Origin: Branchiostoma belcheri
Taxonomy: Eukaryota; Chordata; Leptocardii; Amphioxiformes; Branchiostomatidae
Reading direction: 5' to 3'
DNA: 64,000 nucleotides
Assembly: GCF_001625305.1 (NCBI RefSeq)
Contig: NW_017803923.1
Coordinates: forward strand, 87,945 to 151,944
Shown here: positions 44,928 through 56,700 of the stretch, piece by piece
How positions within the stretch are numbered: position 1 is the first letter of the stretch
How the letters are laid out: every line of letters begins with the position of its first letter
Translations under genes and position numbers: made by a program
Notes under the pieces: generated by a model
The model's input: the letters and a program-made list of their open reading frames with translations, nothing else
What the model was told of the DNA's origin: nothing
Databases searched by the model: none

Positions 44928-45757
44928 CCGTACCTAGACCGGGCTTTTTTTGACAGTGGGGGACCGGGGGGGGGGGGCTCTTTTGACCCNNNNNNNNNNN
45001 NNNNNNNNNTTGGTGACAGATTAACTTTTTCTGAAAGATATAAGTGGTGCGGATTCTGTTGCCCTTCCAGCTTGTCGTGGAATTGTAGGGGTAGTTTCTC
45101 GCGAAATTCTTTTAACCCTACCTAGGACCGGGTCTTTTTTTGATAGTAGGGGGGACCGGGGGGGCGGGCTTCTTTTCGACCCCCCCCCTAAGAACTCGCG
45201 AACGGTATGTCGTATGACCACCAAATTTTCAGAGAATGGTGTACTAATGAAAATTTATCATATCTGCAATTTTTATGTCGTTATAACGTAATATGACGTC
45301 ATTATGACGTCATTAATGTGATTTTATTGGCCAAAACCGTCTAAATAGGTTTTTCCCAGAAAACTAAATGGTATTCAACATTTTCATGAAAATAACCTGT
45401 ATATACCTGTTCTAATGATATGGTCCGCCATCTTGGATTTTGGCCAATAACGTCATCAAATTAGCATAAATTATGCATATTTAATGATAAAATTTACATA
45501 AAATTATATGGTATGTTATTAATATTAGAAACCATGAGTAACTTGACATAAAACCCAAAAAATTCTATTGTTGAAACAAAAAGTACTAAATTTAGCAAAA
45601 AATGCCTGTCAGAAACCCGTTGCCATGGCAACATAAAAAAATATTATCTTATGATAGAGAATTGTTGCCAACAATATTTTAGGAAAAGTCACCAAGTTTG
45701 GCCGTTCTACGGCTAGCCGTTCAGACGCTAGGTGACATCAACCCGGTCTAGGTAGGG
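44928..45757 (-). mobile_element. TTAA-flanked element(s), type 2, minus orientation, with assembly gap
   Basis: Outer TTAA sites are at 44924-44927 and 45758-45761. The left end is CCGTACCTAGACCGGG and the right end ACCCGGTCTAGGTAGGG. A second left end (TTAA plus CCCTACCTAGGACCGGG) starts at 45112. Thus either one copy (45116-45757, 642 bp) is nested beside a partial copy, or the gap hides a misjoin. The interior carries GTTGCCATGGCAAC (45619-45632) and AAGATGGCGG in minus orientation. Excising the outer unit rejoins the 162-bp tandem repeat. Confidence 0.75.
44990..45009. other. Assembly gap (20 N)
   Basis: Run of N directly after a G-rich and C-rich low-complexity tract, which probably blocked sequencing or assembly. 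Confidence 0.99.
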
Positions 45758-46023
45758 TTAATATTAGGGCACAGGAGCCGAAATTGTACATTTTTGGTAC
45801 AAAAATAGCTAAAAATCCCTATTTTACACACTTTTGAAGTGGGGTACGTCCAAAGTGTGAATGGCAACCTTTTTACATGTGTCCAAGGTATTCCCGTACC
45901 AAATGTCAGGTTATTTGGATATAAGATTAGGGCACAGGAGCCCAAAATGTACATTTTTGACCAAAAATAGCCGAAAATCCCTATTTTACACAATTTTAAA
46001 GTGGCGTATGTCAAAAGCTTGAA

Positions 46024-46443
46024 TGCTATATCCTTCTTCTTCTTCTTCTTTATTCTTCTTCCATATTACGTGCTTAACCTCAATAGGCTGAGGACTCCAA
46101 GCACGGTACGTAGAAGACGTACACAAGACTGTAATGTTTGAACCACTCACACCGGGAAGATCCCATACTCTTTTCGATAAGTGTATGTGGCGGGTTCTTT
46201 AGCATGCTCGAGGTGTGGCTCTCCCCAAACACGGGACCTCCATTTAACGTCCTATCCGAGGGACGTCCCTAACCGAAGCTAGGTACTCATTTACACCTGA
46301 GTGAAGTGAGGAAAGTCGTGTAAAGTGCCTTTCCCAAGGGCACAAGATCGGTGACATGGGTGGGGATCGAACTCTGGACCTCTAGGTCCTGAGCCGAACG
46401 CGCTACCGCTGCGCCACACGACCCCACCGCCACACGACCCCAC
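46024..46443 (-). mobile_element. tRNA-derived SINE
   Basis: The minus strand begins GGGGTCGTGTGGCGCAGCGG (pol III A-box type TGGCGCAGCGG) and has the B-box GAGTTCGATCC (46364-46374), forming a tRNA-like head. A conserved-looking middle follows (CCTTGGGAAAGGCACTTTAC, TCAGGTGTAAATGAGTACC), then GCACGTAATATGGAAGAAGA and a (GAA)n tail at its 3' end. The middle resembles deeply conserved SINE domains of invertebrates (Nin-DC is a candidate, from memory). The first 14 bases are duplicated at the 5' end. It is inserted in the 162-bp tandem array. Confidence 0.82.
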
Positions 46444-46530
46444 AAGTAGACATGTGTCCAAGGTATCCCCATATCAAATTTGAGGTCATTTAGTTTTAGT
46501 ACTAGGGCTCCCGATCCCAAATTGTATATT

Positions 46531-47039
46531 TTTTTTTCTGAAAATGACAAAAAAAAATATTAAATCCCTGTTTAAAAAAAAACTTAAATGCCTGTTTAAA
46601 AAAAACTTTACCATCATGCCAAATTGCAGGTCATTTGGCTCAAAACGGCTGAGTTGAATCTCTTTAAAGAAATGGCAGGAGGAGGAGGAGAAACATGAGA
46701 GAAAACAATACATTTCTCCCATACTATAGTATGGATGAAATGTAACTAATTTTCTTCTATACAGCCAGCGTAGGTGAATCGTCCAGTGTTCAATATGGGT
46801 AATATTATTTCAACAAACAACCATTCACCCTGGTTGTGTTGTTGTTATCTTAACCTAGATTACCCTGTCCAGGGCAATGTTGTTTCAACAAACAAATTTC
46901 ACCCTGGCTGTGCTTTTGTTAACTTGCGCTAGTTTACCTTGGGTAGTGTTGTTAGCTTAACCGCCCACATAAAGGGACAAAAAGACTATAAGTGCCTGCA
47001 CTTAAAGATGTGCACTACACACTACAGTAACGACCGGAC
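46531..47039. other. Intergenic upstream of the arylsulfatase gene, weak internal repeat
   Basis: CAACAAACAA.CATTCACCCTGG and CAACAAACAAATTTCACCCTGG recur about 80 bases apart. Contains a GGA microsatellite near 46677. No exon recognised. Confidence 0.45.
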
Positions 47040-47480
47040 CTCCCACGACGCCCATATCTGAACTTGATCTTGCTTTCGTCAACGGTAACTTGCTCACAAA
47101 AAAATCGTGAACATCCATTTGCAGATTCTCGAATTACCCTGCTAACAACAATAACGACCAAAACAAAAGGTCAAATTCAATGACATGGGAACCCACACGA
47201 GGCCCATTTCAGAACTTGGCCTCCTTTTTCTCAACGGTAACTAGCCAACTAAAAATCATATTCAACCATTTAAGGATTCCCGATTTATTTAGAGTACAAC
47301 AAAAAAGGCAAACACAAAAGGTCAGCTCCAGTCTTGTAAGAACCCTCACGAAGCCCATTTTTGGTCTTGATAGTGCCCATCACAAAGACAACCTGCCCAC
47401 CAAAAATCGTGATCCTCGGACCATGCCTTTAAAATTTATCGTGAATAATCTGCCAAACAGTACAAAAACGATTTTATAGC
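47040..47480. repeat. Three-copy degenerate tandem repeat, unit about 151 bp
   Basis: CACGACGCCCAT, CACGAGGCCCAT and CACGAAGCCCAT start comparable units at 47045, 47197 and 47348. Each continues through a TT.CTCAACGGTAAC-like and ACTAAAAATC.T.-like block and an AACA.AACAAAAGGTC block. It ends about 150 bp before the arylsulfatase start codon. Confidence 0.75.
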
Positions 47481-47628
47481 CTTCTGTCGAAGGCAACAAC
47501 CCACCCGTGCTTGTACGTCAGCTTTGTATTAGGGAATTAAGGCACGCAATAGAACACGTGACGCAAGAATACTAATGAGATGCGTCTCGAAAACCAAGAG
47601 GTAACAATAGCGCCAACTATATTTTCAA

Positions 47629-47792
47629 ATGGCACCACCACCAGGCGGTCGGCGTGTTTCCTTTATACGGTTTGGTCTGTTACACCGCAGAGCGGTGGTT
47701 TTCTGTGCCTTAGTTGCTATATTCTTTATTTTAATGCAGTGGGCAAAACTTCCTATTAATGTGAGTTACTCAAGACGGATCACGTCCAAAAG
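47629..47792 (+). CDS. Arylsulfatase coding exon 1 (signal anchor)
   Basis: Encodes [20 protein letters not shown] then [17 protein letters not shown]. Donor AAAAG|GTACTA, phase 2, joins to the in-frame acceptor at 47946. A stronger-looking GTGAGT at 47761 would put a stop codon (GAT TAA) right after the junction, so it is not the productive donor. Confidence 0.85.
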
Positions 47793-50700
47793 GTACTACC
47801 AGTCTTTGTTGTTGTTGTTGTTTAATTTTTGAGTGCTGATAAATCATACCGGAGGATAACTAACATGATTTTTAAGATGCACTAAATACATCGTTTCTAT
47901 TTTGTCTTTGTTATTTTGACCTTTCTAACAATTTATCCATTTTAAGGATTAAAACTGTTTCCCGACCGGCGATCAACAGGCCCAATATTGTATTCGTTTT
48001 GGCAGACGACTATGGATGGAATGATATTGGTTATCATGGCTCATTTATTCGTACACCGAACCTGGATAGGTAACAGGTTATTTTCATCCAACGCTAGTAA
48101 CATCGAGCTGAGCAAGTCATGGGGTCAAATAAGTCCAGATGTAGTTTTGTGAGGCATTTGAATCTATGGGAATAATACATTTACGCATATCCGCCGACTA
48201 GTTACCCTTAAAAATAAGATGAAATTAGGGTAGATAAAAAGGCTTTGGGATGTGAGAACATTTTATGACAGATGTTCAGCTGGAGTTGTATTAATTTTTT
48301 TTCGATATTATCAAGCCTGGCATCAGAGGGAGTTAAGTTGGAGAACTACTATGTCCAGCCTATATGTAGTCCGTCAAGGGAGCAACTAATGACAGGTAGA
48401 TACCAGGTAAGGTGAATTGATGATATGATTTAATGCAAAACAACCTGGCAAGCATTTAAGTTTTCATACGATGTTGCTGTGTTAACCCTATTCTGGCTTT
48501 TTTGTACATTCTGAGATCAAATGGGAAAGGGACTTTGGAGGCCCGCCACCTATAATTAAAAAACTACTTGGTCCACCAATTTTTTAGAGAATGGTGTACA
48601 AGTAAAATTAAATAATAATAATAACTTGTCATTGTGACGTAGTATGACGTGTTCATGACATCATTCTGTCATTTATTCTATATTTAGGCTAATTTATAAA
48701 CGTCAGAATTAGTCTCACCCAAAATAGGCAATCTTTGGACTTCTGTATCTTACACAAAGTAACAGACATTTTATTGAATTCAACATATTTTGTTATCCAA
48801 CAAAGACATTTTATGACTAACAAAGAAAATTATAATTTTTTTTCCTTATCTGCATGGAAATGAGTTGCAGCAGACGTTTAAAAATAGCCCGTTTGTGTGT
48901 AAAATACCAAAATTAATGTTTTAACGATCAATAGCTGAAGATTAGACCATTGATTCAAATAGCTCGCCTATAGATCAAATAAGAAAAGAACCTCAAGCTT
49001 CCTTTATGTGACAAGGAAACCTTGCCTGTTCTATTTGTATTGCAAAGCCCTTTACTATCTTGCGGGTGGGAGAACTGCCATCTATGAATTCAATTTAAAT
49101 TCACATTTTTGCCAGCATTTTCCTGCCACGGAAATACTATATTGATCTATGAAAAATTTGCAACTACAACTAACTAGATATGATAAGTGCACATTTGTCT
49201 TATATTTGTATTGTATTCTTATATGTTTTGTCTTACATTAATCTTATATTTATATCCACTATTGGAATTGAACTTTTTGGAATGTAACATGGTTGGCAAT
49301 ATTCACACATTATGTTACACACACACTTTGCCTTTGTACGTGCAGTACGGATCTGAAATTCAGTCGTTGGTGCCCTTATGAAGGTGATAGGCGGACGCTA
49401 AAATGTCAAATATTTTAATATATTGTGGTTAACAAAGATCATTCTTGTCATTTTTTTATGGGTTCACCACACCACGAAGTGGTGGTGAACCCATATTGCT
49501 TTTTCTGATGTTTCTTCTTCTCCTTCTCCTTCTCCTTCTCCTGCCATTTTTTAAATGGATTCAGCTTCTTCACTTTAGGGCCCAAGGTCCTGAAATTTGG
49601 TATGGAGGTACAGTGGGCAAATACCCCTAGGCATTTTTTAAATTATTGTGATACAGGCTTTTAGAATGGTTTTATTTGAGTTTTTTGGCTGTGTTATAGC
49701 AAATGTATTACTGTGTTAGTGTGCCTTGTTTACCACGTTTGGGCATGAGTCATCACAATGGAATGCAGGGCATCAACCAATAGGCATGCAGCTTTCCTCT
49801 ATACTTCTTGCTGATTGGCTGTTGGGATTTAACTTGATTAACACCTGCACAGAGCATTTCCATACTGACAGTATGTCTGTATTCAAGTGTTTTGGTAGGT
49901 ATTTCAAGCTTTCCTGCTCCAGCATTGGAATGCGGGGCATGGACGTTTTTTTTTATTTTGAAAATCAACAGTTTGCATTATGCAATTAAAAATCCTAACC
50001 AATAAAGTAGGGAATAGCTATCCAACTGTTGTTTTAGTTGTTAACTGTTGTTTACTTCATATTATAGTTATATCAATGTAAATCATTGTTTTCCCTTGTG
50101 TTTCTCATTCTTTCCCTGCCATGTCGTAAAATGTGGTGAACCCATCGCTGTATTTGCTCCAAAGCAAATATTGGCCTTTCTAGTTTTAAATCTTTTTTTA
50201 TAATGTGTAGGTGTTTCTATATTACCATTACATTTTTATTTTGGGTTAATTTAATCTAATAATTTCAATGTTTTCAAGCCCAAACTCATGTCACTTTGAA
50301 TGTTTTCAAGCACTGCCTTCCACTAAATGTGTTCCACAAAAAGACACAAATGACTAATGAAAATTATTAAGCCTGACTTAATCTTTGCAGAAAATTTGAA
50401 AAATTTTGATTAATGTTTGAGAACATGTACATCAAATAGATTTTTAGACATATTTCCATGCAAATTGATAAAAATATGGATAATTAAAAAGTTTATGTAA
50501 GTGCAAAATAATGTTTGTCCCCAGATTCACTATGGACTACAGCACAGTGTCATTATGTGCGATCGTCCGCATGGTCTTCCACTGGATGAAGTGACCTTAC
50601 CGCAACAACTAAAAAAGAACGGATACTCGACATACATGGTTGGCAAATGGCATCTGGGATTCTTTAGAAAAGAATATATGCCACTGCAAAGAGGATTCGA

Positions 50701-53700
50701 CAGGTTTTACGGTGAGGACTTACTTGAAATAAGAACATAAAAATTCAAGGTAGCACATTTTCTGCATGAAAAACGAAGTTGGAGTTAATATTTAGGCTAA
50801 GATTGTGTGTGAATGTGTCCGTGTCAGTTAGTGAACAAGATAACCGAAAGAATGGCTAAATGTATAAGGAGAATTTAACTGATCTCCAACTCAAGAAAAA
50901 TGATTTACCGGAATTTTCGATTACACACTTTTAATAAGATATAACTAATACTAGAAATAGCTTGTTGACCCGATGGCAACTATTCTAGGAACTGCAGTGG
51001 GACTTGTATTACATTTTTGTTGAAGAAAGTTTATACTAAAATAAGTTTACACTTGGTTTGCGCAGTTTAGTCATAGTCTGCTTAGACTGACTGACATATA
51101 CACTGAGATATAAGCAATGATATGTAATTATGCAAGTGAGTTTTTCTTTTTGTCATACATATAGTACGCAAATATAGTCGTTTGAGAAAGATAACGTACA
51201 TTTATTTCTAAGCCTTGAGATCACCAAGCTCTGCTTTCTTTTTACTTGAGTTCTTATCAAATCATAAGTAAGTTGTAACTCCGGGACAATTTTTTCTTGG
51301 CTACAGTTTAAATCATACCACTTGACCCAAAAAAGAATTTAAACAGGCTATTCCAGTACAACTTTATCCCAAAATTAGTATGATAAGATATTAAGGTCTG
51401 TCATATGTATTTATATACAGGCTACTTGACTGGTGGCGAAGATTATTGGACACATCGAAAGCCAAGCCAGTACTCAAAGGATCCCTCGGAATATCAAGGA
51501 CTAGACTTGCGGGACCAAGATAAGCCTGTCTTGGACCAAAATGGAACGTACTCAACCCACCTGTTCGCTTCAAAAGCAATTGAAATGATCTCGAATCATG
51601 ATCATAGCAAGGTAACTAATTAACATAAGAAAATATTCAAGTAATGATATGTAATAATAAGAAAATTATATACAAGCACCATTTTAAAGGGGCATTATGT
51701 GACTTTTTGACAATACAAAAAGTCTACATACCATTCTTTTCTTTACTTAGTACGTTGACTTAACCCTTTAGGATTCCGGAATGATACTCGTCAACAAAAA
51801 AGACAACAGCCTTGCTCCTTTATAAGCTTAGAAACCTGTGAATGATCTTCTCTTCGAACCTCTGGCCACACCGCACATGTTGTATTGTCCAGGCCAGTGG
51901 TGTGGCGCATGGCCTAACTCCCAGTGGGGCGTCAGTTGACAGCATACATTTGGACCTTTTCCTATTTTTTGGTGCATAAAAGACAAAAAGAAGAAATACC
52001 CGATTTTTGAACCCTCTTCAGACCGAGTGGTCTTTTAAGGCCCGCGCCAACTTTAATCTGAAATAGCGCCTGAACGGCTTGAGCTAGAACCATCAAATTT
52101 GGTGATCTTTCCTAAAATGTATCTGGTAAAAACTATATTAGTTGAATGACTTTATGATTTTTGGTGTTGCCATGGCAACGGGTTTCTGACAGGCAGTTTT
52201 ATCGGAAAAATCAGTAGTTTTGTTTAAAGCATAAAAATTTTCTGGGTTTTATTTTAAAGAACACTTCCTTTCTGGCATTAATAACATCTTACATGATTAA
52301 AGGTAAGTTAAATCATTTAATATTAATAATATATGCTGATTTGATGACGTCATCGGTCAAAATCGAAGATGGCGGACCATATTTATTAGCACTGACGTCA
52401 TAAGAAGTCATAATTTCACCAAATTTTTAGAATTTAATTTTATTAGTATACCATTCTCTAAAAATTTGGTGGCCATACGATAAGTGCATAAAAAACATGT
52501 ATGAACGGAAATAAAGTAATGTATAAGAACGCCAGTGTATCCATTATGTTTGAAAGCCGGCTGTGGTCCGCCCGGACCCCAAAAAGGAAATCAGATATAA
52601 AAAATTTTAGAAATGGGGGAAACTGAGTTTTCTGTACCGTATTGAGGGACAGGGCTTCATACCATTTGTTGTTAACCCTTGCGGTTGACGAATTATACAA
52701 TTTTAACCCTCAACAGAACACCTTCCCGGACTGATTAATCTGTACACCTGGGGTCGGCGCGGACCCCAGAACAGTTTTTGGCTAATTTTTAGAAATTATC
52801 CACATGCTACCAGCTCAATTGTTTTGCAAACTGATGTGGGAACCTCTGTGTCCACATTACATACAAAAATCATACATTTTGAACTTTTCTATTTTTTGGT
52901 GAAGAAAAGAAGACAAGAAGAAATACCCGATTTTTAAACCCATTTCAGACTGAAGGGGCTTTTAAGGCCCAACTTTGATCTCAGATAGCGGCTAAACGGC
53001 TTGCGCTAGAAGTATCAAATTTGGAGACCTTTCCTAAAATGTCTCTGGCAAAAAGTTCATATTAGTTCAATACTAGTAAGTTGATGTTTTTTTGTGTTGC
53101 CATGGCAACGGGTTTCTAGCAGGCAGTTTTTTGAAAATAGAAGTAATTTTGGTTTAAACAATATTTTTTATATAAAGTTTTATATTAAATTACACTTCTT
53201 TTCCAACATTAATAACATCTTACATAATTAAATATAAGTTTAATCATTTAATATGCATAGAATATGCTAATTTGATGACGCCATTGGTCAAAATCCAATA
53301 TGGTGGACTATATTATTAGCTCTGACGTCATATGACGTCATAATTACACCAAAGTTATTAAAATTTAATTCTATTACTACACCATTCTCTGAAAACTTGG
53401 TAGACAGACGATGAGTGCATAAAAACATATAAAAACAGAAATAAGGTAATGTATAAGAACGCCAGTGTATCCATTATGATCGAAAGCCGGCTGGGGTCCG
53501 CGCGGACCCCAAAAGAAAATCAGATATAATTTTTTTATAAATTGTAGAAACGGAGTTTTCTGCACTGTATTGAGAGACAACTTTGTTGGTGACAATTACC
53601 TAAAATTTCAGAAAAAAATCTTTAGAAACAAAAAAGATATTACAGAATATATAGTGCTGGGGTCCGCGCGGACCCCAGGTGTTCTGTTTAGGGTTAATCA

Positions 53701-56700
53701 TTGATTTTGTAAAAAAAAAAGAGCCTCAGTTGATCATATTCTCGACCCAATGACAACCTTATCTTAACAAAAAAGGCTATTATAGCACTTCCTCATAAAT
53801 TATGCAAATGATGTCATAATTTAAATAAATTATGTTTATTGATGTTCACCTTCACTTAACTTCCAAATGTGGCAAGTATGAAATTCCCAGCAGTTACAAC
53901 TATCAAATTATAAAAATATGCCATTAATTATGCAAATCTGGTCCTTATTTACAAAATCTATATTCTCAGATGTTTTTCTCCTTCTCAAGTAGATGTCACA
54001 AGTGTTTCATTGTTCTATTAGCGAACAAAGCAGATTTATAGAATTTCCTCATTAATGATGCTAATTAGCTCCTGATTTCCAAAATTGTCCTTTAATTATG
54101 TCAAGCATCACTTCAACTGCCTACATACTAAAAATCACGACAATCCGTCAACCGGTTCTTGAGTTATCCTTCTTCGAAAAAATTTTAACAAATGCTCCTG
54201 CAGTTCTAGAACAAGCCGCTAGGGGACCTAAACTCATGTCACTTCTTTCCTATCCCAAGAGCTATCTGCCAAACAAAATGACCCTAGCATGTTCAGATTA
54301 CGAGATATTAAAACTTAAAGTTCTGCTGCGGTAAGAAGGAAAGCCGCCAGGAGGCCCAAAATTTAATCATTTCTAGGTCTCAGGAAGACCTACCCACCTA
54401 CCAAGTTTCATCCCAATCCATCCACTGCTGCTCGGGTTATCTTGCTAAACCACATACACACACACACACAAACACAAACACACGGACAAACGCTACTGAA
54501 AACATAACCTTCTTGGCGAAGGTAAAAACAGCTATCAGTTAAGGATTTAAAACATGAATCATATTCAGAACGTGTTTTTCTTTTAAATACGTTTAAATAT
54601 ATAGTTTAAAGAGCCCTGGTAAAGATCTTTTTCCTCGAACTCTTATTGGTATAAGTGCCATGTATAAAAGGAATTACTGATTGACTCTAACATACTTTTT
54701 GGGAACATTTTTTTCAATACTGTACTCCACTGCACGCGGATTATAATGCGTAAGGAGACGACTTTCTTCTGGTGGTCTTGTACAATTAGACTTGTCCTTT
54801 TACACGGGCTTATCCAAACGTTGCTACTGTTTTTTTTAATTGGGTATAAGTCCTTTTCACTTTACAGATTCGCAGAAATAGCAAAAATGCATCGGTATTA
54901 CATGGTCAAACAAGAGTTCCACGATCTCATGCCTTCGCTAAATAATGTTAACCCTTCCGAATGACGAATTATATTACATGTATTTTAAAAATTGACTAAG
55001 TAAGAGCCTTATTTGCATGGGTTACATCAGTTGATTATATTTTCCACCCAATGACAGCCTTATCTTAACATAAATGCTATTTAAACACTTCCTCATAAAT
55101 TATGCAAATGAGGTAATTTAAATAAATTTTATTTATAATGTTTACCTTCACTTAACCTCCAAACGTCGCAAGTTCCCAGCAATTACAACTATGAAATTAT
55201 GAAAAAAAAATCATTAAATATGCAAATAAGGTCTTTATTTACATAATCTATATCCTCAAATGTTTTTCTCGTTCTCAATTACATGTCAGCTACAAGTGTT
55301 TTATAGTTCTATTATCGAAAAAAGCAGACTTATAGAATTTCCTCATTGATTATGCAAATTAGCTCCTGATTTGCATAATTGTCATCTGATTATGCCATGC
55401 ATCATATTATCTACGTACATACTAAAAAACACAACACCCTTCAACCTTCTTGAGTTATGCTTCTTCGAAGATGGGCCCAAACATGTTAAACTTCTTCCGT
55501 ATTCCAAAAGCTATACCAACCAAAACCCTAGCATGTCCAGATTGCGAGATATCAAATCCGAAAGTGTTGCTGCCGTACCAAGAAATGCCGCCAGGGGGGC
55601 CAAAATTTAATTATTTCTAGGTCTCATCAAGACCTACCTACCTACCAAGTTTCATGACAATGCATATTAAGCTGTTCATAGACAGGCAGACAAACAAACG
55701 GACAGACGCTACTAAAAGGAACCTTCTTGGCGAAGGTAAAAATACCACGAAACTAGATGTGCCACACTGAGAGCACACTGACGTATCATATTTTCTTGGC
55801 TATAAACACGCTGCGGTAGCAGGTATACCGCCTCGCTTGTTCACTGGGCAACATCATCATCGACAATGACTCGTCTCCGAGCATAATTGTTGATGTCAGG
55901 AGTGGCCCTCAATCCTTGGGATGTCGATGTCGTATGTGACTACTTTGTGACATTTTGTGCAGAGGAAGGTAGGACGTGGGCATGGGCAAAGAAGACGCTC
56001 CTTGCGCTTCCTGCCTTTTGGCCTCAGCTTCAGTTCGGCGTTGTTCCTCCATGTGAGCCGTCCCCTGCATCACAGTGCGTCGTAACTTGGTACTGTTTTC
56101 TGCCAGGTGCTCCCAGCTGTCCTGGTCAATGGTGCAACAAAAAAGGGGGCCCTTTAGTTGGTCCCAGAAGCGGCGCCAAGAGGCGCCTCTAGGTCTTGTG
56201 CCAGATTCAAGTTGGGAAAACAAGATCTGGCGGGGGAGTCTGGTTTTGGGCATTCTACTAACCGGTCCTGCCCAACGAAAGCGGTGTCCTGCCTCAGTGG
56301 TCTCAATACTGGGGAGATAACCTCGGAGAAGAACAGCTTCGTTGGAGACACGGTCTTTTCATTTGATCTTCATGATGGCATGGGGTTTCTGCTACAAGGG
56401 AACCTTGGCGGCAAAACTTTGTTATGGGTTTAGTGCCGATTCTTAACAGCTTTAAAACTGCATAGGTAAATGTTTCACTTGCTAAATGCTAGATTTTTCT
56501 TTAAAAAATGCCAAATTTCGTGTTATCTTTTGTGTTACATGATAAATCTTTAAACGTGTATTATGTGCAACTTAGAAAAATAGAAACACCGATAAATATT
56601 CATTATTAACCCTCAAACACCCGAACATTTTTGTGACGTAAATGCCCGAATGGGGTCCAAATGGATCCCATTTGGTTTCTTACAAATTCATACTCCTTTT

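Larger units (their letters stand above)
44641..46530. repeat. Tandem array, unit about 162 bp, four to five copies, with two insertions
   Basis: ATTAGGGCACAGGAGCC begins at 45763 and 45925 (162 apart). CAAAAATAGC.AAAAATCCC, TTTTACACA.TTTTAAAGTG and CCAAGGTAT.CCC follow in each unit. A more diverged unit lies at 44750-44925, and the last one resumes at 46444. The array is split by a TTAA type 2 element (to 45757) and by a tRNA-derived SINE (about 46024-46443). Confidence 0.8.

Noticed and set aside
46364..46443. Possible genuine tRNA gene on the minus strand
   Set aside because: A-box and B-box are present but anticodon and acceptor stems do not pair well, and it is followed by a SINE body and tail.
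47761..47766. GTGAGT as the productive exon 1 donor of the arylsulfatase
   Set aside because: Joining to the only suitable exon 2 acceptor gives an immediate stop; the GT at 47793 keeps frame.
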